From the NCBI GenBank assembly GCA_024399115.1, contig JAKSHZ010000010.1, positions 1 to 51,162 on the forward strand: a stretch of 51,162 nt of DNA. The letters run 5' to 3'. The DNA comes from Bacilli bacterium. Lineage in GTDB: Bacteria > Bacillota_I > Bacilli_A > RFN20 > CAG-826. Of the stretch, positions 43,185 through 51,115 are shown piece by piece. Positions within the stretch are counted from its first letter, which is position 1. Each line of letters starts with the position of its first letter. The position numbers and the translations under genes were made by a program. The notes beneath the pieces are model-generated. The model made no database searches. It had not been told where the DNA came from and saw nothing but the letters and a program-made list of their open reading frames with translations.

Positions 43185-44338
43185 TTTGCTTCAGCTTTAA
43201 CAGCTTCACTAACTTCTTTAACAACTCTTTCATCAAAAGCTGAAGGAAGAATATAATCAGGATTAAGTTCATCATCTTTGATGATATTTGCTAAAGCAAT
43301 AGTTGCTGCCATCTTCATTCCTTCGGTAATCTTTTTAGCTTTAGCATCGAGTGCTCCTCTAAAGATTCCTGGGAATGCTAATAAGTTATTTACTTGATTT
43401 GGGAAATCACTTCTGCCTGTACCAGCTATGATTGCGCCACCTTCTTTAGCTTTCTCATAACTGATTTCCGGATTTGGGTTTGCCATAGCAAATACAAATG
43501 GATCTTTCATTGTTTTAACCATGTCTACGCTGACTAAATTTGGAGCGGAGACACCAATAAATACGTTTGCATCCTTAATTAAAGAAGCAAGAGTGCCATC
43601 GTGATTTGGTTTTGTATCATAAATACCATCATCGATTAATTCTTTGATTAAGAAGTCATACGAGTCGTAGTTAGCTTTATCGACAACGCCATTAATGTTA
43701 TAAGCGTAGATTGTTTTAACGCCTAATCTTTTAAGCATTCTAGCGATGTTACTTCCTGCTGCGCCTGTACCTGACATAACGACAACTAAGTCTTCCATCT
43801 TTTTATGAGTTAATCTACAACAGTTAAGAATAGCTGCACCAACAACGATAGAAGTACCATGTTGATCGTCGTGCATAACAGGAATATCTAATTCTTTGAT
43901 TAATCTTCTTTCGATTTCAACACATCTTGGAGCAGAGATATCTTCAAGATTAATGCCACCTAATGATGGAGCTAAAATTTTACATGTTTTAATAATTTCT
44001 TCGACATCTGTAGTGTCAATACATAGTGGAATTGCGTCAATATTAGCAAACTTCTTAAATAAGTTACATTTACCTTCCATGACAGGGATGCCTGCTTCTG
44101 GTCCGATATTTCCTAAACCTAATACTGCAGTTCCATCACTGATAACTGCAATTGTATTACCTTTGCTTGTGTACTTATACACAAGTGATTTGTCTTTAGC
44201 GATTTCTTTACAAGGTTCTGCAACTCCAGGAGTATATGCTAAAGACAAATCATCTTTAGTATTGATTTCCATTTTGAGTTTTGTAGAAAATTTACCGCCA
44301 ATGTGTGCTTCTAATGCTTTTTCATTTAAGTTTTCCAT
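43163..44338 (-). CDS. NAD(P)-dependent malic enzyme
   Basis: Oxidative decarboxylation of malate to pyruvate. The 391-aa short-form enzyme shows SLAYTPGVAEPCKEIAKD, the VISDGTAVLGLGNIGP loop, PVMHDDQHGTSIVVGAA with metal ligands, and the Rossmann GTGAAGSNIARML. The ATG at 44338 has AAGAGG eight bases upstream; an ATG six bases earlier (44344, TAATG with fumB) is the alternative. It is the last gene of a fumarase-malic enzyme operon: fumarate to malate to pyruvate. Confidence 0.92.
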   Translation of the reverse strand: MENLNEKALEAHIGGKFSTKLKMEINTKDDLSLAYTPGVAEPCKEIAKDKSLVYKYTSKGNTIAVISDGTAVLGLGNIGPEAGIPVMEGKCNLFKKFANIDAIPLCIDTTDVEEIIKTCKILAPSLGGINLEDISAPRCVEIERRLIKELDIPVMHDDQHGTSIVVGAAILNCCRLTHKKMEDLVVVMSGTGAAGSNIARMLKRLGVKTIYAYNINGVVDKANYDSYDFLIKELIDDGIYDTKPNHDGTLASLIKDANVFIGVSAPNLVSVDMVKTMKDPFVFAMANPNPEISYEKAKEGGAIIAGTGRSDFPNQVNNLLAFPGIFRGALDAKAKKITEGMKMAATIALANIIKDDELNPDYILPSAFDERVVKEVSEAVKAEAKKEGICR

Positions 44339-44343
44339 ATGCA

Positions 44344-44841
44344 TTACCTCTTAAATATATCGTTTCCTTCTGTATCAATCGCGACGATAACAGGGAAGTT
44401 TTTGACTTCTAATCTTTTAATAGACTCGCAACCTAAATCCTGAAAAGCAATCTCTTCACAAGAAATGATTTTCTTTGAAAGTAGTGCTCCAGCGCCTCCA
44501 GTAGCGATTAAATAGACGAGTTTATTTTCTTTACAAGCTTTTACAACGTCTTCGTTTCTAGGACCTTTTCCTATCATGCCTTTAATTTTTAACTTAGGCA
44601 TCAATGAAATAAATTTATCCATTCTAGCAGATGTTGTAGGCCCAATTGAGCCTGCGATTTTTCCTGGTTTTGTAGGTGTAGGGCCTGCGTAATAAATAAA
44701 TGATCCTTCAAAATTTACAGGTAATTTTTCGCCATTTTCTAACATCTTTGAAAGTCTTAAATGAGCTGCATCTCTAGCAGTGTATACAATTTCATCTAAG
44801 TATATGACGTCACCTACGTGGAGTTTTGTTACATCTATCAT
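44344..44841 (-). CDS. Class I fumarate hydratase, beta subunit
   Basis: The 165-aa protein matches the C-terminal (beta) half of class I Fe-S fumarase/tartrate dehydratase: DVIYLDEIVYTARDAAH, AGPTPTKPGKIAGSIGPTTS with substrate-contact residues, GMIGKG, and IATGGAGALLSK. It is separate from the alpha subunit, as in many anaerobes, and overlaps it by four bases (ATGA). L-tartrate dehydratase beta is an alternative; the malic enzyme next door favours fumarase. Confidence 0.9.
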   Translation of the reverse strand: MIDVTKLHVGDVIYLDEIVYTARDAAHLRLSKMLENGEKLPVNFEGSFIYYAGPTPTKPGKIAGSIGPTTSARMDKFISLMPKLKIKGMIGKGPRNEDVVKACKENKLVYLIATGGAGALLSKKIISCEEIAFQDLGCESIKRLEVKNFPVIVAIDTEGNDIFKR

Positions 44842-45668
44842 AATTCGATTTTCTCCACTCTATTAGCGTGACATTGAATATTTACAGCGACTGGTAATGA
44901 AGCAATATGGCATGGTAAAGCTTCGATAAAGACATCTAAGCAAGTTGATTTACCGCCTAACCCCATTGGTCCAATATCTAAAGAATTTACTTCTTCTAGA
45001 ATTTGATTTTTTAGATTAGAAATAGTCTCATTTTTTGGTTCGACTCTTGTTGCAAGAGCTTTTTTTGCAAGCATAGCGCAAGTTTCAAAGTTTCCGCCAA
45101 TACCGATACCTAAATAGATAGGCGGACAAGCTTTTCCTCCTGCCTGTTTAACTACATCTTTAACAAATTCAACGATGCCATTTTCTCCAACAGTAGGGTT
45201 AAGCATTTTAATTTGTGACATATTTTCGCTTCCTGCACCTTTAGGTACAACATAAATTGTAAGTTTGTCGCCTTCAACGATAGTGGTGTGAATGATTGCA
45301 GGAGTATTATCTTTTGTATTAATTCTTGTTAATGGGTCAACGACTGATTTACGAAGATAGTAGTTTTCATAAGCTTCTTTTACAGCATCGTTGATTGGTG
45401 TTTCTAAATCGCAATTTAAACGAACATCTATTCCTAAATAGACCAAGCAAGTTACGATTCCAGTATCTTGACACATTGGAATCTCGTCATTTGTAGCGAT
45501 TTCTGCGTTTTCAAGAAGTTGAGAAATGATCGTCTTTGCCATTTCTTTATCTTCATTATCTTTTGCTTCTCTAAGCTTATTTAAAGAGTATTCGTTAAGA
45601 TTAAAACAGCTATCATAAATAGCTTTGACGACGTTATTTTTGATATCTGAATAATTAATTTCTTTCAT
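44838..45668 (-). CDS. Class I fumarate hydratase, alpha subunit
   Basis: 276 aa. Fe-S alpha subunit with cluster cysteines in PMCQDTG (C66), GGNFETCAML and NIQCHANR, and GPMGLGGKSTCLDV. Oxygen-sensitive class I enzymes fit an anaerobe. It heads the minus-strand operon. No Shine-Dalgarno sequence precedes the ATG; the -10 TATAAT seven bases upstream predicts a leaderless mRNA. Ends in TGA overlapping the beta subunit. Confidence 0.92.
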   Translation of the reverse strand: MKEINYSDIKNNVVKAIYDSCFNLNEYSLNKLREAKDNEDKEMAKTIISQLLENAEIATNDEIPMCQDTGIVTCLVYLGIDVRLNCDLETPINDAVKEAYENYYLRKSVVDPLTRINTKDNTPAIIHTTIVEGDKLTIYVVPKGAGSENMSQIKMLNPTVGENGIVEFVKDVVKQAGGKACPPIYLGIGIGGNFETCAMLAKKALATRVEPKNETISNLKNQILEEVNSLDIGPMGLGGKSTCLDVFIEALPCHIASLPVAVNIQCHANRVEKIEL

Positions 45669-45675
45669 GAAAATA

Positions 45676-45681
45676 ATTATA
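45676..45681 (-). promoter_or_regulatory. -10 box for fumA-fumB-mae, predicted leaderless
   Basis: TATAAT on the minus strand at 45681-45676; +1 at 45669, one base before the ATG. The -35 is poor (TTTTAT). The rest of the 45669-45822 spacer is A+T-rich with no GC-rich terminator for the upstream plsC-like gene. Confidence 0.55.
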
Positions 45682-45822
45682 GTTATTTTTATATAAAGAT
45701 AAAAAGAACTTTATAAAAAAATGTAATCATATTTTTATAGATACATTATTTTTCTTTCTATTTTCGTAATATTTCTTTATTAACTCGAATATTTCGAAAA
45801 ATATGCTCTTATAGTTTTTTGA

Positions 45823-46608
45823 TTATTTCTTGATGTAATCGTATTTATATTTATATACAGGGTTAGAGTTAACTCTATTTTTCATAGTTTCATAGACCTT
45901 ATTTCTAAGGTTAGTCATGTTCTCTTTTTTAGTTAAAGAAGGATCTGGATAGAAAGGCCCATCAACATATGTAACAACCTTTGGTCTTCTTCCAATTTTT
46001 CTTTTCTTATAGACATTAGTGGTACAGAAAACTGGAACATTATGTTCAACAGGATAGATAAAAGAATCTGCTTTAAAGTTACGAATATCAGTGTAATAAG
46101 GCCAAATATGAGCTTCAGGATAAATCATAATAACGGATTTATTTTTCGTGACTCTATCTTTGATACAGTGAAGATATTTTAATGTTAAGGAATTATCTGT
46201 AGGTAGTGGAATAGCCCCTAACATCATGACTAATGTCCTTATACCCGGGATTGATGTTGCATCTGGATTAACTATGATGTATGCCTTTTTTGGACAAGTT
46301 AAAACTTGAGGTAAAAACGCATCTAAACATCCGTTAGTGTGATTTCCATATACAAAGTATCCAGTGTGTTTAGCTCTCTTAAGCGCTTTTCTATTAATAA
46401 ACTTTTGGTGATACCAAATCTTAAGAACAAGATAAATAATAGGCGTAAGTAAAACTGTGATGAGAAATTTTCCTATCACATAAAAGATGTTTTTACTAAT
46501 GTATTTGAAGTTTTGAGGTAGCTTTTTTTGGTTAATATCAGTACCTGCAAAATCATCATTTAGTTCATCGCTGTAATATAAGATCTTTGGTGTTTGTTCT
46601 TTTTGCAT
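45823..46608 (-). CDS. 1-acyl-sn-glycerol-3-phosphate acyltransferase-like (PlsC) protein
   Basis: The 261-aa protein has an N-terminal membrane helix (about 40-63), a variant acyltransferase motif GNHTNGCLDAF near 92 (His then Asp five apart rather than four), and YPEAHIWPYYT near 165 in place of FPEGTR, then VEHNVPV. This resembles a Firmicutes PlsC subgroup that acylates lysophosphatidate or a glycolipid. It begins 49 bases inside the end of the glycosyltransferase gene, with no ribosome site, suggesting coupled translation in a lipid-related pair. Confidence 0.75.
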   Translation of the reverse strand: MQKEQTPKILYYSDELNDDFAGTDINQKKLPQNFKYISKNIFYVIGKFLITVLLTPIIYLVLKIWYHQKFINRKALKRAKHTGYFVYGNHTNGCLDAFLPQVLTCPKKAYIIVNPDATSIPGIRTLVMMLGAIPLPTDNSLTLKYLHCIKDRVTKNKSVIMIYPEAHIWPYYTDIRNFKADSFIYPVEHNVPVFCTTNVYKKRKIGRRPKVVTYVDGPFYPDPSLTKKENMTNLRNKVYETMKNRVNSNPVYKYKYDYIKK

Positions 46609-47738
46609 CTTATTGTTTCAACTAGCATTTGTCTAGTTTCTCTCATACACTCTTTTTGGTCATAAACCTTAGTGTTTTGTAAATAGTATTGTTTATATTC
46701 TTCTTTTAATTCAGGATGTTCAATCCAGAAGTCGATTTTCTTAGCTAACTCTTTATAGTTGTTAACTTTAAATAAGTTGTTATCATCTCTAGCAAAGTAT
46801 TTAGTTGCTGATCTAGAAGAGTTAGCTAAGAGTGGCACTAAGCCACACTTTAAGGCCTCTAGACATGCTATACCTTCTAGCTCAATTTCTGCTGTGTGGA
46901 CATATAAATCAGAGTAGTTGATGACATCAACAACTTCGTCTCTTGAGTAAAAGTTAAAGATAGGTTTTTTGATACCACATTTATCCGCTAACTTAGCATA
47001 CTTGGCGCGATATGGTCCTTTTCCAGCTAAAATTAGTTGAATTTTGTCCTTATATTTTGAGTACTTAACAGCTTTAATTAATATCTGTTGAGCCTTCTCT
47101 TTTGAATATCTTCCAGTCGACAAAATTACGAAGTTGTCTTTAAGTTCTTCTGGTTTTTCGACTGGCTTATTTTTGAAAATATCGTTAACGCCATTACTTA
47201 TGACATAGCCATTAGTTCTTTCTTCGATTGCGTTTTCGAAGATATCCTTAATAAATTGAGTTGGATAATGAATAGCATCGACTCGTTTATATAATCCGTG
47301 CCAGAAATTTTGGTAGACAATGTAATTAACGAGTCTGCTATTCATAGCAAAAATATGTGAGGAGAAGTTTTCAGCTTGGCAATGGAATCCTGCAGTAACA
47401 GGAATGTCTTTTTTGAGACATATTTTTGCTGCTTTTCTAGATAAAGCAAAAGGAATCATGCAGTGAACTACATCGCTTCCTTCAATTGCTTTCTCAATGA
47501 TTTTTGCGTCTGGTTTAGATAACGTGACTTGATTTTTCTTTAATGCGTAATTGATAATATGTCCTAAATTCATTTGTGGGACAACATAATATCCAGGGAG
47601 ATCTTTCTTATCTTGATCGCAACAAACTACTTTAACAATGTCGCCCCTATCTCTTAAATAGCGAATTAAATTCATGCAAGCTATAGTAGTGCCGTTATTT
47701 TCTTCGCCAAGAACATCTGCAATTATTGTAACTATCAT
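46560..47738 (-). CDS. GT4-family glycosyltransferase, probably glycolipid synthesis
   Basis: The 392-aa protein (ATG at 47738, AAAGGAG 11 bases upstream; a longer frame from 47771 lacks a site) is a GT-B glycosyltransferase. It has GEENNGTTIACMNLIRYLRDRG at the N-terminus, ILSTGRYSKEKAQQILIKA near 210, and the E-x7-E type motif ELEGIACLEALKCG near 288. It resembles diacylglycerol glucosyltransferases, and pairing with a PlsC-like gene supports a membrane glycolipid role. Acceptor not proven. Confidence 0.8.
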   Translation of the reverse strand: MIVTIIADVLGEENNGTTIACMNLIRYLRDRGDIVKVVCCDQDKKDLPGYYVVPQMNLGHIINYALKKNQVTLSKPDAKIIEKAIEGSDVVHCMIPFALSRKAAKICLKKDIPVTAGFHCQAENFSSHIFAMNSRLVNYIVYQNFWHGLYKRVDAIHYPTQFIKDIFENAIEERTNGYVISNGVNDIFKNKPVEKPEELKDNFVILSTGRYSKEKAQQILIKAVKYSKYKDKIQLILAGKGPYRAKYAKLADKCGIKKPIFNFYSRDEVVDVINYSDLYVHTAEIELEGIACLEALKCGLVPLLANSSRSATKYFARDDNNLFKVNNYKELAKKIDFWIEHPELKEEYKQYYLQNTKVYDQKECMRETRQMLVETIRCKKNKHQRSYITAMN

Positions 47739-47831
47739 AATCGAATGTACTCCTTTCAAATTTGCATGCACGAGTATATAATGTGATACACCCGTAGAGC
47801 CATAACGATTTTAGAGAGGCACTCTACGAAA

Positions 47832-47852
47832 TGTAGAATGCAAAATTCTACA
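47832..47852 (+). promoter_or_regulatory. Inverted repeat upstream of the XRE regulator (putative operator)
   Basis: TGTAGAAT (47832-47839)/ATTCTACA (47845-47852), perfect 8-bp arms, in the -35 region of a promoter with -10 TATGAT (47860-47865). A further CTCTAC half-site lies at 47822-47827. Probable binding site of the adjacent regulator, also close to the divergent glycosyltransferase promoter. Confidence 0.6.
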
Positions 47853-47883
47853 AAAAAGGTATGATATTTTTGGAGGCAGAGAA

Positions 47884-48471
47884 ATGTCTAAAATTAAAGA
47901 AAATTTAGCAAATAATATATTAGAGTTAAGAAAGATTAACAATTTAACTCAATCAGAGCTTGCTGAAAAACTTAATTATACAGATAAGACAATCTCTAAA
48001 TGGGAGAGAGGGGAATCAACACCAGATATCGAGTCTTTATCTGCTTTAGCATCGCTATTCAACTTAACAGTCGATGATCTTTTACACGAATCATTTGATA
48101 AAGAAAAATCAGTTCAAGAAGAAAAAAAGAAATTAGGAAAAAGTATTGCAAAAGATTGTTTAGGAGTCATTACAATCTGGTTAATCGGTACTGTCATCTT
48201 CGTATATAACGTTATTAATAGAAGTTCGCTTGATGGATTTTGGATATCTTTTATTTGGCCAATTCCATTATCTGGATTATATTTATTTGCAGTTTCCTTC
48301 TTTAAAAAGAGAAAGAAACTTGTCCCTATATATGGTTCGATAACGCTTTGGACATTGCTGGCAGCTGTTTACTTGCAAATGCTTGTTGTTGGACAAAACG
48401 CTTGGATTATTTTTATTGTAGGTATACCAGTTCAGTTGATAATTATTATCACTTATTGGATTAACAATTAG
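47884..48471 (+). CDS. XRE-family regulator with membrane C-terminus
   Basis: 195 aa. Residues 8-62 form a Cro/CI helix-turn-helix (LRKINNLTQSELAEKLNYTD, KTISKWERGES, SLASLFNLTVDDLL). After a charged linker come four membrane segments (about 95-115, 120-142, 148-168, 173-193). Membrane-bound XRE regulators in Firmicutes commonly sense envelope state; the signal is unknown. GGAGG at 47872-47876 sets the start. An inverted repeat lies upstream, suggesting autoregulation. Confidence 0.82.
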   Translation: MSKIKENLANNILELRKINNLTQSELAEKLNYTDKTISKWERGESTPDIESLSALASLFNLTVDDLLHESFDKEKSVQEEKKKLGKSIAKDCLGVITIWLIGTVIFVYNVINRSSLDGFWISFIWPIPLSGLYLFAVSFFKKRKKLVPIYGSITLWTLLAAVYLQMLVVGQNAWIIFIVGIPVQLIIIITYWINN

Positions 48472-48496
48472 GCTTAGGTGAAACTAAGTCTTTTTC
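48470..48496 (+). terminator. Terminator after the XRE regulator
   Basis: AGGCTTAG (48470-48477)/CTAAGTCT (48484-48491), one G-U, GTGAAA loop, then T-run. Confidence 0.82.
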
Positions 48497-48499
48497 TTG

Positions 48500-48528
48500 T
48501 TGACAATATGAATGGCTGTTCATATACT
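48500..48528 (+). promoter_or_regulatory. Promoter and SmtB/CadC-type operator for the metal-efflux operon
   Basis: TTGACA (48500-48505), 17 bp, TATACT (48523-48528). The spacer holds a perfect inverted repeat ATATGAA (48506-48512)/TTCATAT (48519-48525), matching the ATATGAA-n-TTCATAT core known for SmtB/CadC/CzrA repressors. +1 near 48535, about two bases before the ATG. Confidence 0.85.
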
Positions 48529-48536
48529 ATTGACGT

Positions 48537-48887
48537 ATGGAAAACGAAAACATTATTAGAAAAGTTGAAAAATTACTTAACATTGCTAGCGATTTCACAA
48601 GATTAAAAATCATGAATGCATTATTAGATGAAAGTAAATGCACATGTACCTGTGATTCGTGTGGTTCATGTAGACATCGCCATTGCATGATTGAAAAATG
48701 CGTTGGTGATATTTGTAATGAAATTGGAGCTTCCCAATCTTTGGTTTCTCATCAACTCAAAGTTTTGAAGAATGCAAACCTAATCGATTCAAGAAAAGAG
48801 GGCAATAGAGTGTTCTACTTCTTAAAAGATGGACACATTAAAGACTTATTAAGAATCGCAACTGATCACGTAATGGAGGAGGGATAG
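48537..48887 (+). CDS. ArsR/SmtB-family metal-responsive repressor with Cys-rich insertion
   Basis: 116 aa. Winged-helix fold with SDFTRLKIMNALL, recognition helix ASQSLVSHQLKVLKNANLI and wing SRKEGNRVFYFLK. Between helix 2 and the usual ELCVCDL metal motif lies an extra Cys/His-rich loop at 35-50 (C35, C37, C39, C42, C45, H47, H49, C50), and the metal motif itself reads EKCVGDIC (C55, C60). It would release its operator on binding Cd, Pb or Zn. Two bases separate it from the ATPase gene. Confidence 0.9.
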   Translation: MENENIIRKVEKLLNIASDFTRLKIMNALLDESKCTCTCDSCGSCRHRHCMIEKCVGDICNEIGASQSLVSHQLKVLKNANLIDSRKEGNRVFYFLKDGHIKDLLRIATDHVMEEG

Positions 48888-48889
48888 TT

Positions 48890-51073
48890 ATGAAAAGAAA
48901 AATTTATACTGTTTCAGGGTTCGACTGTGCGGTTTGTGCAGGTAAAGCTGAAAGACATATTGCAAAACAAGAAGATGTCGAAAGCGCAAGAATGGATTTC
49001 ACAAATAACAAACTATATATCAATTTCAAAGAAGAACCATGGGATTGTGAAAAGTTAAGAAGCGTCATCGCAGAAGTGGAAAGTGATCCACTAAACATTG
49101 CGGAGTTCACAAAAGAAGGGGCAAATAAAAAAGTAAAAGTATTCAACAAAAGAATGCTCTTCATCTTAATAAGAATTATCGCTGTTGTTTTAATTTCGTT
49201 AATCAATATTTTCTTATTAGCAAAGGAAGACTTGACATTAGTTAGAACAATTCTCTATGCGGTTGGCATTGTTTTAATCGGTTATGATATCACTTGGAGA
49301 GTTATCCTACATATCAAACATAAAAACAACATTTTAGACCACAATTTATTAATCACAATTGCTGCTATTGGATCATTTATTATTTCGATTCTAGAATTTA
49401 ATGATCATCACGTAATGCCTTTAGGTTCAATTAATATTGCTATGGATGGTGGTATGGAAGGCGTAATGGTTATCGCATTATTCCAAATCGGCCAAATCAT
49501 CGAATCTCTTGCAACCAACAAGAGTAAAGCAGCTGTTATGAGTGCTGTTGAATTAAGAGTAGATACTGCACAGTTAGTTACACCAAATGGTATTGAAACT
49601 GTAACGCCAGAAGAATTACGCGTTGGTGATGAAATCATTGTTACTAGTGGTGAACTTATTCCAATCGATGGTGTTGTTTTAAGTGGCGAGGCTTATGTCG
49701 ATACATCATCTTTAACTGGTGAATTTGTTCCGGTATTAGCAAACGAAAGTTCACAAGTCTTTGGTGGATGTCTTGTTAAGAGTGGAACTATTAATGTTAG
49801 AGTTTCAAAGAAATATGAAGACTCAACAGTTTCTAAAATTATTGAGCTTATTTCTAATGGTGGAGAACAAAAGACAAAAGCAGACGAATTCATTGCGAAG
49901 TTCGCTCGAATCTATACTCCAATTGTCGTAGGATTAGCTATCGTAACATTCTTTGTTGGTGGGTTAATTTCTCAAGATTGGCCAACATGGATTCACACAG
50001 GTTTAGAAATCTTAGTTATTGGTTGTCCATGTGCTATTGTAATTTCAGTTCCATTAGCATTCTTCTCAGCTATTGGTTTAGCTAGTAAAAACGGTATCGT
50101 TATTAAAGGTGCTAACTATTTAGATAAGTTATTAGAGATGGGAGTTCTTATTACAGATAAAACTGGAACATTAACTCATGGATCATTCGAAATTTCAAAA
50201 GTTGTGGCATTAAGTGGCACTGATGACGAGTTATTAGATTACTTATATGCTGCTGAATGCTTGTCTAAGCACCCAATCGGTAAGGCAATCTGTCATGATA
50301 TTAAGACTAATGATTATGCCAATAAACTCAGTGATTTCAATGAAATTCCTGGTTTAGGTATTGAAGTCTTATATGGTGATAAGATCGTTGTTGCAGGTGG
50401 CGCTAAGTTACTTAAAGAACAAGGCGTTGAAGTACCTGAAGTTAAGGATGCTGGAACAGTTGTCTTCTGTGCTGTTGATAGTGAACTCGTAGGTTATGTT
50501 GTCTTAAGTGATGTCATTAAAGATAACGCTCAACCAATGGTTAACTTATTACACGCAAGAGGCATTAGCATTTGTTTGCTTACAGGTGATAAAGAACAAA
50601 ACGCAAAAGAAATTTGTAACAACTTAGGTATCGATAAATGGTATTCAGAACTTCTTCCTGAAGATAAGATGAAATACCTTGTAAAAGAAATGAATGGAAC
50701 TAAGAAAGCGGTTGCATTTATTGGGGACGGCATGAACGATGCACCAAGTATTATCCGTAGCGATATTGGTATTGCAATGGGTGGAATGGGAAGTGACATT
50801 GCTGTTGAAAACGCTGACATTATCATCATGAACGATGACCCAGCAAAAGTTAGTGACGCTATTGAAATCGCTTCAAAAGCTAGAAACACTTCAATCTTTA
50901 ATATCGCGTTTGCGTTAGCAGTCAAAGTCTTAGTTTATATCTTAGCTATCATCTTTGGTGGAGAGTCATGGATGATGTATGTCGCCATCTTAGCTGATAC
51001 AGGATTAACAGTCCTTCTCGTATTAAATTCATTGCTTCTTCTCTATAGAAAAATTAAGAGAAAAAACGCATAA
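48890..51073 (+). CDS. cadA: P1B-type heavy-metal ATPase (CadA/ZntA-like; Cd/Zn/Pb export)
   Basis: 727 aa. N-terminal HMA domain with GFDCAVC (C13, C16), then membrane helices, actuator SGE/TGE (SLTGEFVPV), CPC in helix 6 (C379-P380-C381), phosphorylated D423 in DKTGTLT, HPIGKAI, TGDKEQN and GDGMNDAP. The final helix carries DTGLTVLLVLN, whose Asp marks the Zn/Cd/Pb (ZntA) subgroup rather than copper pumps. GGAGG precedes the ATG. The upstream repressor and operator support metal-induced expression. Confidence 0.95.
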   Translation: MKRKIYTVSGFDCAVCAGKAERHIAKQEDVESARMDFTNNKLYINFKEEPWDCEKLRSVIAEVESDPLNIAEFTKEGANKKVKVFNKRMLFILIRIIAVVLISLINIFLLAKEDLTLVRTILYAVGIVLIGYDITWRVILHIKHKNNILDHNLLITIAAIGSFIISILEFNDHHVMPLGSINIAMDGGMEGVMVIALFQIGQIIESLATNKSKAAVMSAVELRVDTAQLVTPNGIETVTPEELRVGDEIIVTSGELIPIDGVVLSGEAYVDTSSLTGEFVPVLANESSQVFGGCLVKSGTINVRVSKKYEDSTVSKIIELISNGGEQKTKADEFIAKFARIYTPIVVGLAIVTFFVGGLISQDWPTWIHTGLEILVIGCPCAIVISVPLAFFSAIGLASKNGIVIKGANYLDKLLEMGVLITDKTGTLTHGSFEISKVVALSGTDDELLDYLYAAECLSKHPIGKAICHDIKTNDYANKLSDFNEIPGLGIEVLYGDKIVVAGGAKLLKEQGVEVPEVKDAGTVVFCAVDSELVGYVVLSDVIKDNAQPMVNLLHARGISICLLTGDKEQNAKEICNNLGIDKWYSELLPEDKMKYLVKEMNGTKKAVAFIGDGMNDAPSIIRSDIGIAMGGMGSDIAVENADIIIMNDDPAKVSDAIEIASKARNTSIFNIAFALAVKVLVYILAIIFGGESWMMYVAILADTGLTVLLVLNSLLLLYRKIKRKNA

Positions 51074-51095
51074 AAGGTACGCAAAGTAAACAAAA

Positions 51096-51115
51096 AGTCA
51101 TCGACTTGATGGACT
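51096..51115 (-). terminator. Possible minus-strand terminator at the window end
   Basis: On the minus strand AGTCCATC pairs with GATGACT (one bulge), followed by T5. It would end a gene entering from beyond the window. Nothing coding is visible from 51074 to 51162. Confidence 0.4.
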
